A stretch of DNA of 64,000 nt from Pedococcus_A sp963730585. Its GTDB lineage: Bacteria; Actinomycetota; Actinomycetes; Actinomycetales; Dermatophilaceae. The position numbers and the translations under genes are program-made. Under the pieces are notes generated by a model, which was not told the origin of the DNA, made no database searches, and saw only the letters and a program-made list of their open reading frames with translations. Positions 1-9,365 of the stretch are shown one piece after another; position 1 is the first letter of the stretch; each line of letters starts with the position of its first letter. The DNA is taken from the NCBI GenBank assembly GCA_963730585.1, contig CAVSSL010000012.1:62001-126000 (forward strand), read 5' to 3'.

Positions 1-1
1 C

Positions 2-196
2 GAGGAGATGCTGCGCGCCGGGCGTCCCGCCGTCGCCGCGGCATACCTCTTCGCCACCATGGCCCTCGGGCTGCTGGCGTCGTGGTCCGGCGTGGCGGTC
101 ACCCGCACTGCCGCGGAGGCGGCGCACCGTCGCGGGCTGCGGACCGGCGGGCGGCGCGGGGCTCCAGCGACCGACACACGACCACCATCGACGTGA
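2..196 (+). CDS. crcB: Fluoride channel FluC/CrcB, C-terminal part (cut by window edge)
   Basis: Only the last 64 or so codons are visible; the reading frame is open at the left edge. The visible part has one hydrophobic helix (RPAVAAAYLFATMALGLLA) followed by a polar, Arg-rich tail, as at the C-terminus of CrcB/FluC proteins, which export fluoride as dual-topology dimers. It is followed after 10 bp by a DUF190 gene and then a second, complete crcB. This paired crcB layout is common in Actinobacteria and suggests a heterodimeric channel. The identification rests on the short tail plus context, so it is good but not certain. Confidence 0.72.
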   Translation, partial: EEMLRAGRPAVAAAYLFATMALGLLASWSGVAVTRTAAEAAHRRGLRTGGRRGAPATDTRPPST

Positions 197-206
197 GAGG
201 ACGACC

Positions 207-551
207 ATGACCCTGAGCGGACCTGCCCTGCGAGTGACCGTGCTGATCGGCGAGAGCGACCAGTGGCACGGCCGTCCGCTCTACACCGAGATCGTGCACC
301 GGGCCCACGCCGCCGGGCTGGCGGGCGCCACGGTGCTGCGCGGCATCGAGGGGTTCGGCAAGTCGAGCCACATCCACACCACCCGCATCCTCTCGCTGAG
401 CGAGGACCTCCCGGTGGTGGTGCTCATCGTCGACACCGAGGAGCGGCTCCGGCCGTTCCTCGCCGAGCTCGACGAGCTCGTCACCGAGGGCCTGGTCATC
501 GCCGACCCGGTCGAGGTGGTCAAGTACGCCGGCCGAGAGGCGCCGGCGTGA
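207..551 (+). CDS. DUF190 family protein linked to fluoride channel
   Basis: A 114-residue protein that matches the small DUF190 family: an alpha/beta ferredoxin-like fold with the conserved stretch around G-FGKSSHIHT (residues 48-58) and an I-V-D-T-E strand. The family resembles PII-type signalling proteins and is almost always found beside crcB. Here it sits between two crcB genes, and its stop overlaps the GTG start of the second. An AGGACG ribosome site precedes the ATG. A role in sensing or gating for fluoride export is inferred from context only. Confidence 0.85.
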   Translation: MTLSGPALRVTVLIGESDQWHGRPLYTEIVHRAHAAGLAGATVLRGIEGFGKSSHIHTTRILSLSEDLPVVVLIVDTEERLRPFLAELDELVTEGLVIADPVEVVKYAGREAPA

Positions 552-919
552 CGGTGCTGCTGGTCCTCGTGGGTGGCGCGGTCGGGGCCCCCGTCCGCTA
601 CCTCGCCGACCTCGCGGTGCAGAGCCGTCACGACAGCGTCTTCCCGTGGGGCACCTTCGCCGTGAACGTCGTCGGCTCCCTCGTGCTCGGGGCGGTCGCC
701 GCGGCGGTGTTCGTCGGGGGCGCGCCCGGCTGGGTGCTGACGCTCGTCGGCACGGGGTTCTGCGGCGCCCTCACGACGTTCTCCACCTTCGGCTTCGAGA
801 CCGTACGCCTCCTCGAGGAGGGGTCCGCACGGACGGCGCTGCTGAACGCCCTCGGCAGCCTGGCCGCGGGCCTGCTCGCCTGTGCGGCCGGCTGGGGAGC
901 CGTCACGCTCGTCGCGTAG
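548..919 (+). CDS. crcB: Fluoride efflux channel FluC/CrcB
   Basis: A complete 123-residue membrane protein with four hydrophobic segments. It shows the CrcB signatures: GAPVRYL near the N-terminus, WGTFAVNVVGSLVLG (helix 2), and GFCGALTTFSTFGFE, which contains the Phe/Ser/Thr residues lining the fluoride pore. The GTG start overlaps the DUF190 stop (GTGA), so translation is probably coupled. An upstream in-frame ORF is longer, but only this start gives the normal family length. Expected role: passive fluoride export that protects enolase and pyrophosphatase. Confidence 0.92.
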   Translation: MTVLLVLVGGAVGAPVRYLADLAVQSRHDSVFPWGTFAVNVVGSLVLGAVAAAVFVGGAPGWVLTLVGTGFCGALTTFSTFGFETVRLLEEGSARTALLNALGSLAAGLLACAAGWGAVTLVA

Positions 920-922
920 CGG

Positions 923-2137
923 TCAGCGGCGCTTGGTCTCCAGGAAGCCGGCGATCCGGTCGATGGCGTACTCGAGGTCCTCGACGCTGGGCAGGGTGAC
1001 CACCCGGACGTGGTCGGGCGTCGGCCAGTTGAAGCCGGTGCCGTTGGTGATGAGGATGTGCGTCGCCCGCAGCATCTCGATGACGAACGCCTGGTCGTCC
1101 TCGATCGGGTAGACCTCCGGGTCGAGCCGGGGGAAGAGGTAGAGCGCCCCCTTGGGCTTGACGCACGAGACACCCGGGATGTCGTTCAGCAGCTTGTGCG
1201 CGACGTCGCGCTGGGCGAGCAGGCGGCCACCGGGGAGGATCAGGTCGTTGATGCTCTGGTAGCCGCCGAGCGCCGTCTGGATCGCGTGCTGACCGGGCAC
1301 GTTCGCGCACATGCGCATGTTCGCCAGCAGGGTCAGGCCCTCGAGGAAGTCGGCCGCGCGGTCACGGGCCCCGGTGACGACGACCCAGCCGCTGCGGAAG
1401 CCGGCGACCCGGTAGGCCTTCGACAGGCCGCTGTAGGTCAGGCACAGGATGTCGTGCGCGTGGGCGGCGGCGTGCACGTGCCGGGCGCCGTCGTAGAGGA
1501 TCTTCTCGTAGATCTCGTCGGCCATGAGCACGAGGTCGTGCCGGCGGGCGATCTCGACGAACCCCTTGACGATGGCCTCCGAGTAGACGGCGCCGGTCGG
1601 GTTGTTGGGGTTGATCAGCACGATGCCCTTGGTGCGCTCGGTGATCTTCCGCTCGATGTCCTCGAGGTCGGGGTTCCAGTCGTTGTCCTCGTCGCAGAGG
1701 TAGTGCACGGCCTTGCCGCCGGAAAGAGTGACGGCCGCGGTCCACAGCGGGTAGTCCGGAGCGGGCACGAGGAACTCGTCACCGTTGTCGACCAGCGCCT
1801 GCAGCGTCATCGAGATCATCTCGGAGACGCCGTTGCCGACGAACACGTCGTCGACCGTGACGTCGCGCAGGCCCTCGGCCTGGTAGAAGTTCGCGACCGC
1901 GGTGCGGGCCGAGTAGATGCCGCGGGAGTCGCTGTAGCCCTGCGACTCCGGCAGGTTGTGGATCATGTCGACGAGGATCGACTCGGGTGCCTCGAAGCCG
2001 AACGGCGCCGGGTTGCCGATGTTGAGCTTCATGACCTTGTGGCCCTCGGCCTCGAGCCGGTGGGCCTCCTCGAGGATCGGTCCGCGCACGTCGTAGCGGA
2101 CGTTCTGGAGCTTGGACGACTGGAGGATCGGGCGCAC
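923..2137 (-). CDS. PLP-dependent aminotransferase (alanine aminotransferase, AlaA type)
   Basis: A 404-residue fold-type I aminotransferase. It has the N-terminal SSKLQNVRYDVRGP signature of the AlaA/AlaT group, the NPNNPTGA segment, DEIYE (PLP ring-stacking Asp/Tyr region), SGLSKAYRVAGFRSGW with the Schiff-base lysine, and a C-terminal FN-PTPDHVRVV arginine that binds the substrate carboxylate. It probably interconverts pyruvate/glutamate and alanine/2-oxoglutarate. The GTG start is preceded by GAGGA and matches the family N-terminus (RPILQSSKLQNV). It runs convergent to crcB with a 3-bp gap. Confidence 0.9.
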   Translation of the reverse strand: MRPILQSSKLQNVRYDVRGPILEEAHRLEAEGHKVMKLNIGNPAPFGFEAPESILVDMIHNLPESQGYSDSRGIYSARTAVANFYQAEGLRDVTVDDVFVGNGVSEMISMTLQALVDNGDEFLVPAPDYPLWTAAVTLSGGKAVHYLCDEDNDWNPDLEDIERKITERTKGIVLINPNNPTGAVYSEAIVKGFVEIARRHDLVLMADEIYEKILYDGARHVHAAAHAHDILCLTYSGLSKAYRVAGFRSGWVVVTGARDRAADFLEGLTLLANMRMCANVPGQHAIQTALGGYQSINDLILPGGRLLAQRDVAHKLLNDIPGVSCVKPKGALYLFPRLDPEVYPIEDDQAFVIEMLRATHILITNGTGFNWPTPDHVRVVTLPSVEDLEYAIDRIAGFLETKRR

Positions 2138-2265
2138 GGGCCCATCCTCGCACCGTGGTCCGCGAGGACCGCCCAGGTGTGGCCGGGGACATGCGGGTAT
2201 GCCGCGTCCTCCCGCATCGTGGGACGGCCCGTCCGCCTGGCGGCCGGTCCCCGTGGGGGAGCGGT

Positions 2266-2886
2266 TCAGGTGCCGAGCAGCTCGACCGTGGTCACCACCG
2301 TCGTGACCGAGGGCCGCGGTGGGGTGGAGGAGAACCCGAACCGGGTGGGTGGGTGCACCGGTGCCAGGTCGCCGAGCGGCTCGCCGTCGAGGGTGCCGCG
2401 CAGCGAGGTGACCGCGTGCAGGTCGGTCGCGCCGTACCACTCGCGCCGGCCGGACCTCGCCTGGCCGCGGGTGCTGACGCCCCGGAGCACCCGGCGGGCG
2501 ACCGGGTCGACCACGGTCGCCCACGTGGTGCTGCGCGCGAGCGGGCCGGGCACGGCGCGCAGGGCCCAGCCCAGCGGCATACGGCCGCCCGTCGTGAACC
2601 CCACCCGCAGGTCGTCGGCGGCCACGTCCCACCGGCCGTCCGTGACCTCGGCGGTGACCGGCACGGTGCGCACCTCGTCGAAGACATAGGTGTCGGCGAT
2701 GAACTCGCCGACCTCCCGCGTCGGGGCGTAGAGCACGCGGTGCCCGTCGGGGCGCTCGAGCATGACGTCCGCGAACGAGCCGAGCGGGGAGTCGTCCCAC
2801 CGGCCCACGACGACGCGGGTGCCGCTGGTGCTGCCCAGCCCCGCGATCTGCCCGTGGAACCTCTGCCGATGCCGCCCGCCGCGCAT
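2266..2886 (-). CDS. Conserved hypothetical protein
   Basis: A 206-residue soluble protein from an ATG at MRGGRHRQRF; a longer version starting 75 bp upstream is possible. I recognise no enzymatic motif. The sequence looks mostly beta-rich (VVVGRWDDSPLGSFADVMLERPDGHRVLYAP), with a DGRWDVAADDLRVGFTTGG stretch. It lies upstream of the aminotransferase on the same strand and is divergent from the transporter at 2910, with only 23 bp between the starts. Function unknown; the codon pattern matches its neighbours, so it is very likely a real gene. Confidence 0.7.
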   Translation of the reverse strand: MRGGRHRQRFHGQIAGLGSTSGTRVVVGRWDDSPLGSFADVMLERPDGHRVLYAPTREVGEFIADTYVFDEVRTVPVTAEVTDGRWDVAADDLRVGFTTGGRMPLGWALRAVPGPLARSTTWATVVDPVARRVLRGVSTRGQARSGRREWYGATDLHAVTSLRGTLDGEPLGDLAPVHPPTRFGFSSTPPRPSVTTVVTTVELLGT

Positions 2887-3445
2887 GCCGAGAACCCTAG
2901 GGTGAGCCGGTGACCGGTGCCCTGTCCGATGGAGGGCCCAATGCTGTGCCCAGCGGGGCACTCAGCCCGAGGGCCCGGCGCGGCTACGCGCTCGGGTCGG
3001 TGGCGACCGGCGCCTTCGGCACGGTTCCCGGCCTCCTCCTGCTGCCCTACCTGACCGACCGCCTCGGCGTGGCGGCGGTGCTCGCGGGGGTCATCGTGTT
3101 CCTGCCCAAGGCGTGGGACGTCGTGCTCAACCCCATCGCGGGCGGGATCAGCGACCGGCACCAGTCGCCGCAGGGCCCGCGGCGGCCGTTCCTGCTGCGG
3201 GCCGGCGTGGCCCTGGCGGCCTGCTTCGCGCTCCTCTTCGCCGGGCCCGCCGCAGCCGCAGGGCCTGGCGGCGGCCTGGGTCGTCGTGGCGTTCCTCGCC
3301 TGTGCGACCGCCTACGCGTTCTTCCAGGTGCCCTACGTGGCGATGCCCGCCGAGATGACCGACGACTACGACGAGCGCACCCGGCTGATGACCTGGCGGG
3401 TCGCCGTGCTGGCGCTGGCGATCCTCGTCAGCGGGGCGTCCGCGC

Positions 3446-3718
3446 CGGCCATCCGGGACGCCGTCGGCCCCGAGCAGGGCTACCGGGTGATGGGCCTGGC
3501 CATCGGGCTGTTCATCCTCGCCGGCGCGCTCGGCGCCTGGCGGGGCACCGCGAGCGCACCCCTCGGCCGGGTGCACGCGTAGGGCGCGAGCGGCCATCCG
3601 GGACGCCGTCGGTCCCGAGCAGGGCTACCGGGTGATGGGCCTGGCCATCGGGCTGTTCATCCTCGCCGGCGCGCTCGGCGCCTGGCGGGGCACCGCGAGC
3701 GCACCGCTCGGCCGGGTG
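3446..3718 (+). repeat. 128-bp tandem direct duplication inside transporter gene
   Basis: Copy 1 spans 3446-3573 and copy 2 spans 3591-3718, separated by 17 bp (cacgcgtagggcgcgag). The copies differ at two positions that I can see: GGC/GGT and CCC/CCG. Both are third-codon, synonymous changes. The 145-bp offset puts the second copy out of frame with the first. Confidence 0.93.
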
Positions 3719-3723
3719 CTGGC

Positions 3724-3934
3724 CGTCTCCGGTGGGCTGCGGGCCCAGCTGGCGGTGGTGGCCGCGGCCCGCGACTTCCGCCTCCTGCTGCTGACCTTCG
3801 TGCTCCAGGCGCTCGCCACGGGGATGTGGAATAACGTCTCCGGCGGGCTGCGGGCCCAGCTGGCGGTGGTGGCCGCGGCCCGTGACTTCCGCCTCCTGCT
3901 GCTGACCTTCGTGCTCCAGGCGCTCGCGACGGGG
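3724..3934 (+). repeat. 100-bp tandem direct duplication (111-bp period) inside transporter gene
   Basis: Copy 1 spans 3724-3823 and copy 2 spans 3835-3934. The copies differ at GGT/GGC, CGC/CGT and GCC/GCG, again all synonymous. The 111-bp period keeps frame, so the translation reads GGLRAQLAVVAAARDF twice, joined by a short MWNN linker. Confidence 0.93.
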
Positions 3935-4586
3935 CGATGCTCGCCGGCGTCGACTACGTCGCCCGCAACGTCGTGGGCAGCCGGGCGGCGTCGACGCTGC
4001 TGTTCGTCTGCTTCGTCGCGCCCGCGCTGGTGGTCACCCCGTTGTGGCAGCGGTTCGGGCAGGCCCGCGGCAAGAAGACCGGGTATGCCGTCGCCTCGCT
4101 CCTGCTCGCGACCGGCGCCCTCGTGCTGGTCGGGGCCCGCTCCCTGCCGGAGACGGGGATCTACGCCGCGGTCGCCGTGGTCGGGGTCGGCTACGCCGGT
4201 GCCCAGATGTTCCCGATGGCGATGCTGCCCGACGCCGCCGCCGTCGACGCCGCCCGCACCGGCGAGAACCGGGTCGGCGTCTACACCGGCGTCTGGACCG
4301 CCGGGGAGACCCTCGGCCTCGCGCTCGGGCCCGGTCTCTACGCCCTGGTGCTGGCGCTCGGCGGCTACGTCTCCTCGACCGACGCGGGTGCCAGCCAGCC
4401 CGACTCGGCCGTCACCGCCATCACCCTGGGCTTCTCGCTCGTGCCCGCTGTGCTGGTGCTGGTCAGCCTCGCGGCGCTGGCCCGCTACCGCCTCGACGAG
4501 CGCGCCGTGGAAGCCGCCGCACGCTCCGGTGCAGCCCGCCCCGACCCGCACACCGACCCGCACACCGACCCCGCGAAGGAGGAGGC

Positions 4587-6035
4587 ATGACCCCCGACGA
4601 GGTGCTCGACCGGCTGCACGCGCTGCAGTCCGCCGACCTGCCGACCCACGGCGGGCGCACGCTGGCCTACGTCTACGACTCCGGGCTGGCCGAGGCCGAC
4701 GAGCTGGGCCGCCGCGCGCTGGAGATGTTCGCGTCCTCCAACGCCCTCGACCCCACCGCCTTCCCGAGCCTGCTCCAGATGGAGAACGACCTGGTCGCCG
4801 CAGCCGGACGCCTGCTCGACGCCCCCGACGGGTTCGCCGGCTCGGTGACCTCCGGCGGCACGGAGTCGATCCTGCTGGCGGTGCAGGCGGCCCGGGACTC
4901 CCGGCCCGACGTCGAGCGGCCCCGGATGGTGCTGCCCTCGACGGCGCACGCGGCGTTCCAGAAGGCCGCCCACTACTTCCGCGTCGAGCCGGTCGTGGTC
5001 GAGGTCGACCCGCGCACCTTCCGAGCCGACCCGGACGCGATGGCGACCGCGATCGACGACTCCACGGTGCTGGTGGTCGCCTCGGCGCCGTCCTACGCCC
5101 ACGGGGTGGTCGACCCGGTCGCCGAGATCGCCGCTGCCGCAGCGGCAGCCGGGGTCCGCTGCCACGTCGACGCCTGCATCGGCGGCTGGGTGCTGCCGTA
5201 CCTGCAGCGGCTCGGCACGCGGGTGCCGGCCTGGACCTTCGCGGTCGAGGGCGTCACCAGCATCTCGGTCGACCTGCACAAGTACGCCTACACCCCCAAG
5301 GGCGTCTCGGTGCTGCTGCACCGCACGGCCGCGCTGCGCCGGCCGCAGTTCTTCGCCTGCGCCGACTGGCCCGGCTACACGATGCTCAACTCCACGACCC
5401 AGTCGACCAAGTCGGGCGCCCCGCTCGCGGCAGCCTGGGCCGTCGTCAACGCCATCGGCGACGACGGCTACGCGCGGCTGGCCGCAGAGGTGGGCGAGGG
5501 CATGGCCGCCCTGGTCGCCGGCGTGGCGGCCCAGCCGCACGTGGGCGTGGCCGTGGCGCCCGACTCGACGCTGCTCGCCCTCGTCGCCGACGACACCTGC
5601 GACGTCTTCACCATCAGCGACGAGATGCTCGCGCGTGGCTGGTTCGTCCAGCCGCAGATGTCCTTCCGTGACATGCCGCCCACGCTGCACCTGACCCTGA
5701 GCGCCGCCACGGCGCCGCTGGTGCCGGAGTTCCTCGTCGCGCTCGAGGAGTCGGTCGCCGCCGCGGTCGCGGCCGGACCGGTGCAGGTGGCGCCCGAGCT
5801 CGCCCAGGCGGCGGCCGCCCTCGACCCTGCCACGCTCGACGACGCCGCGTTCGGCGGCCTCCTTCAGGTCGCGGGGCTGGCGGGCGGCGACGGCAACCTC
5901 GCCCTGCCCGACCGAATGGCCCCGGTCAACGCGCTGCTCAACATCGCGCCGCCACCCCTGCGGGAGGCGCTGCTGGTGGCCTTCCTCGACCGGCTCAGCC
6001 GGCCGACGCCGGAGGTTGGGCGCGTGGAAGGCTGA
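4587..6035 (+). CDS. PLP-dependent decarboxylase / sphingosine-1-phosphate-lyase-like enzyme
   Basis: A 482-residue group II PLP decarboxylase-family protein. It shows SVTSGGTESILLAVQAAR (phosphate-binding Gly/Thr/Ser), HAAFQKAAHYF, the catalytic-site Asp in CHVDACIGGW, and SVDLHKYAYTPKG with Lys232 as the Schiff-base residue. The overall layout is closer to sphingosine-1-phosphate lyase and its bacterial homologues than to classical glutamate decarboxylase. The C-terminal 90 residues are an Ala-rich extension. The ATG overlaps the transporter stop, so the two were probably an operon. The substrate cannot be told from sequence. Its 3' end overlaps the histidine-kinase gene by 41 bp, tail to tail. 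Confidence 0.83.
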   Translation: MTPDEVLDRLHALQSADLPTHGGRTLAYVYDSGLAEADELGRRALEMFASSNALDPTAFPSLLQMENDLVAAAGRLLDAPDGFAGSVTSGGTESILLAVQAARDSRPDVERPRMVLPSTAHAAFQKAAHYFRVEPVVVEVDPRTFRADPDAMATAIDDSTVLVVASAPSYAHGVVDPVAEIAAAAAAAGVRCHVDACIGGWVLPYLQRLGTRVPAWTFAVEGVTSISVDLHKYAYTPKGVSVLLHRTAALRRPQFFACADWPGYTMLNSTTQSTKSGAPLAAAWAVVNAIGDDGYARLAAEVGEGMAALVAGVAAQPHVGVAVAPDSTLLALVADDTCDVFTISDEMLARGWFVQPQMSFRDMPPTLHLTLSAATAPLVPEFLVALEESVAAAVAAGPVQVAPELAQAAAALDPATLDDAAFGGLLQVAGLAGGDGNLALPDRMAPVNALLNIAPPPLREALLVAFLDRLSRPTPEVGRVEG

Positions 6036-7391
6036 CGACCGCACGCACGCCGGGAGCGGCGTCCTCGAGGCGCACCGACCCGCCGGCGCGCCGCACGAGC
6101 TCGCGGGTGATGGCCAGCCCCAGCCCGGTGCCGCCCGAGTCGCGGTCGCGGGCGTCGTCCAGCCGTGCGAACCGGTCGAAGACCCGCTCGCGCTCGTCCT
6201 GCGGTATGCCGTGCCCGTCGTCGGTGACGACGACCTCGACCTCCCCGGTGCGCGCCGAGGCGCCCAGCCGCACCACGGCGTCGGCGTGGCGGACGGCGTT
6301 GTCCACGAGGTTGCCCACCGCGCGGAACAGCTCGTCGCGGGCGGCCCGCACCACGATCGGCTCGGCGACCCCGGTCGCCTGAGGTGGGGTGACGCGCACC
6401 GGCACGCGCGCCGCGGCATACCGGCCGGCCACCTCCTCGAGGAGGCTCGACACGTCGACGTCGTCGAGCGGGCGTCTGGCCGTCTGGTCGCCCGTCCGGG
6501 CCAGCACCAGGAGGTCCTCGACGAGCGCGCTGAGCCGCTCCACCTCCGGCAGCAGGTCCACCGGCAGGTCGCCGCCCTCGCCGAGCCGGTCGGCCACCTC
6601 GAGCTGGGTGCGCATGCTGGCGAGCGGGCTGCGCAGCTCGTGGGCGGCGTCGGCGACGAACGCGCGCTGCCGGTCCTGGGCGCTGGCGAGCCGGTCGAGC
6701 ATGCCGTTGAGGGTGGTGGCGAGGGCGGCGACCTCGTCGCGGGTGGGTGGCACCGGCAGCCGTTCGGCCGGTCCGGACGCTCCCGCGCCCCCGGACCCGA
6801 TGCGCTCGGCGCCCTCGCGGAGCTCCTCCACCGGGCGCAGGGCCGACCCGCTGACCCGCCAGACGATCGCGGCGAGGGCCGCCAGGAAGAGCGGGAAGAA
6901 GACGAGCAGCAGGCGCCGGAGCAGGCGCTGGCTGGTCTCGAGGTCGGCCGTCGGCAGCGCCGCGACCACGGTCACGCGGTCGGCCGCGGGACCGGCCTCG
7001 ACCGCCGCGACCTGCAGGTCACCTGACAGCCCGGTGCGCCGGCCGGGCACGGTGATGGACCCGCCGCCGGCCAGCTGCTCGAGCTCCTCGGCGCCCACCA
7101 GCGGCGTCAGCCGGTCGGCCATCGGCGAGCCGGCGACCACGCGGTACTGGTCGTCGAGCACCTGCACCACCTGCGCGCCCGTCACGGGCAGCGACTCCGG
7201 CAGCCGACCGGAGTCGACCAGCGCCGCCACCTCGCGGGCGGTGGCGCGGGCCTCCCCTTCGACGGCCCGGTTCAGCGCCGCCGTCATCACGGCATACAGG
7301 AGGAGGCCGCCGGCGAGCAGGGCGACCGCGACGCCCACGACGCTGACGACGAGCAGACGCGGCCGCAGGCCGAGGCGCGCCCAGCGGCCGG

Positions 7392-7395
<4 letters not shown>
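5995..7395 (-). CDS. Two-component sensor histidine kinase
   Basis: A 466-residue membrane kinase. TM1 is at about residues 13-37, followed by an extracytoplasmic sensor of about 125 residues, then TM2 (LLLVFFPLFLAALAAIVW), a HAMP linker (GSALRPVEELREGAERI), the dimerisation box FVADAAHELRSPLASMRTQ with phospho-acceptor His252, and the ATPase domain with N box (ELFRAVGNLVDNAVRHA), G1 (VTDDGHGIPQ) and G2 (GGTGLGLAI). The GTG start overlaps the response-regulator stop (GTGA), so the pair is translationally coupled. The signal sensed is unknown. Confidence 0.93.
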
Positions 7396-8054
<659 letters not shown>

Positions 8055-8116
8055 ACCATGGCACGACGGCAGGTGTGGCCCGCCCGGGTTGTTCCTGCAG
8101 GTCGGCGGGTCGTCGC

Positions 8117-8133
8117 TCTCAGGGTCGTCTCAG
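8117..8133 (+). promoter_or_regulatory. Candidate response-regulator binding site (direct repeat, 11-bp period)
   Basis: TCTCAG occurs at 8117-8122 and again at 8128-8133, exactly 11 bp apart. Same-face direct repeats of this spacing are typical for OmpR-family regulators. It lies 24-40 bp upstream of the start of the secreted protein at 8157 and in the divergent promoter region of the two-component operon. Assignment to this regulator is inference. Confidence 0.5.
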
Positions 8134-8156
8134 CGCTGGCGCGGCACGATGGCGGC

Positions 8157-9296
8157 ATGAGCCTGTTCACCGACCACCCGCGCGCCCGCTGGGCCGCACC
8201 TGCCGCTGCGGTCGCCGCCGTGGCAGCCGGCACGCTCATCACCAACCTGACCGCCAGCGCCGGCCCGAGCCTGCCGCCGCGCAGCGCGGCCCAGCTGCTC
8301 GCCGACGTGCAGCGCGCCCAGCTCGCCTACGTGTCGGGCACCGTCGTGCAGTCCGCCGACCTCGGCCTGCCCGACCTCTCGGCCCTCGGCGGGAGCCAGG
8401 GCAGCTCCTCGCTCCAGTCCGTCGTGACGGGCACGCACACCTGGCGGGTCTGGTACGGCGGTGAGCAGCAGCAGCGGCTGGCCCTGGTCGGCAGCCTCGG
8501 CGAGTCCGACGTCGTCCGCAACGGCCGCGACCTGTGGCTCTGGTCGAGTGACGAGAAGACGGCGACGCACTACCGGCTGCCCGAGCACCGGGCCCACGAC
8601 GCGCAGGTCGGTGGCACCGGCCCCTCACCCAAGGCCACCGACCTGCCCAAGACACCGGAGGAGGCGGCCCAGCGGGCGCTGGCCGCGCTCGACCCCACCA
8701 CCGAGGTCACGACCTCCGGTTCGGCCGTGGTGGCCGGGCGCAGCGCCTACGAGCTGGTGCTCAAGCCGCGCAACCCGGCGTCGCTCGTCGCGTCCGTGCG
8801 CATCTCGGTCGACGCCGAGCGGCACATCCCGCTGCGCGTCCGGGCCTACTCGACCAAGCTCGCCAACCCCGCGTTCGAGGTGGGCTTCACCAGCATCGAC
8901 TTCGGCCGGCCCGACGCCCGCCAGTTCACCTTCAACCCACCGCCGGGGACCAAGGTCACCGAGGGATCGGTCCCCGCGGGCAAGGACAAGGTGGCCAAGG
9001 ACAAGGCCGCTCGGCCGGACCGCGCCAACGCCCCCACGGTCGTCGGGAAGGGTTGGGCCGCGGTGGCCGTCGGCTCCCTGCCGCCGGGCGCGCTGACCTC
9101 CTCGTCGTCGTCCGGCTCGGGCGACCAGCAGGCGCAGGCCCTGCTGCGGAACCTGCCCCGGGTCTCCGGCAGCTGGGGCAGCGGGCGCCTGCTCGGTGGC
9201 ACCCTGTTCTCCGCGGTGCTCACCGACGACGGCCGCTACGCCGTCGGCGCGGTGAAGCCTGAGACCCTGTATGCCGCGCTGACCGCAGCGCGGTGA
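8157..9296 (+). CDS. Secreted/membrane-anchored LolA-like (MucB/RseB or DUF2092 type) protein
   Basis: A 379-residue protein. An N-terminal hydrophobic segment (about residues 12-32) acts as signal or anchor. It is followed by a LolA/LppX-like beta-barrel region: LLADVQRAQLAYVSGTVVQSADLG, THTWRVWYGGEQQQRL, GRDLWLWSSDEKTATHY and GRSAYELVLKPRNPASLVASVRISVDAERHIPLRVRAYS. Proteins of this build bind lipids or act as envelope-stress sensors. The divergent two-component system and the 11-bp direct repeat upstream suggest it is that system's target, with the ABC exporter downstream in the same direction. The exact ligand is unknown. Confidence 0.75.
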   Translation: MSLFTDHPRARWAAPAAAVAAVAAGTLITNLTASAGPSLPPRSAAQLLADVQRAQLAYVSGTVVQSADLGLPDLSALGGSQGSSSLQSVVTGTHTWRVWYGGEQQQRLALVGSLGESDVVRNGRDLWLWSSDEKTATHYRLPEHRAHDAQVGGTGPSPKATDLPKTPEEAAQRALAALDPTTEVTTSGSAVVAGRSAYELVLKPRNPASLVASVRISVDAERHIPLRVRAYSTKLANPAFEVGFTSIDFGRPDARQFTFNPPPGTKVTEGSVPAGKDKVAKDKAARPDRANAPTVVGKGWAAVAVGSLPPGALTSSSSSGSGDQQAQALLRNLPRVSGSWGSGRLLGGTLFSAVLTDDGRYAVGAVKPETLYAALTAAR

Positions 9297-9365
9297 CCGT
9301 CGACGACGGTGACCTGAAGGCCATGACGACCACCGAGTGACGGACAGCGGGGAGTGGGGGGTGCT

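Larger units (their letters stand above)
2910..4590 (+). pseudogene. GPH-family (glycoside-pentoside-hexuronide) MFS transporter, disrupted
   Basis: The pieces together make a 12-helix sugar:cation symporter of the GPH/MelB type: YALGSVATGAFGTVPGLLLLPYLTD, then FFQVPYVAMPAEMTDDYDERTRL (the conserved cytoplasmic loop), then RFGQARGKKTGYAVASLLLATG. It is broken four ways: (1) one extra base near 3264; (2) a 128-bp tandem duplication at 145-bp offset, with a stop (TAG 3580) at the junction; (3) an in-frame 111-bp tandem duplication; (4) one missing base in the G run near 3931-3935. The last segment is open from ATG 3937 and overlaps the decarboxylase start (ATGA). It may be a true pseudogene or an assembly error; see findings. 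Confidence 0.85.

Noticed and set aside
1..551. Fluoride riboswitch ahead of the crcB genes
   Set aside because: The upstream end of the cluster lies outside the window, so no leader can be examined.
923..2800. Very long minus-strand reading frame extending the aminotransferase upstream
   Set aside because: The extension is a high-GC shadow over the hypothetical gene's frame; the family N-terminus begins at GTG 2137.
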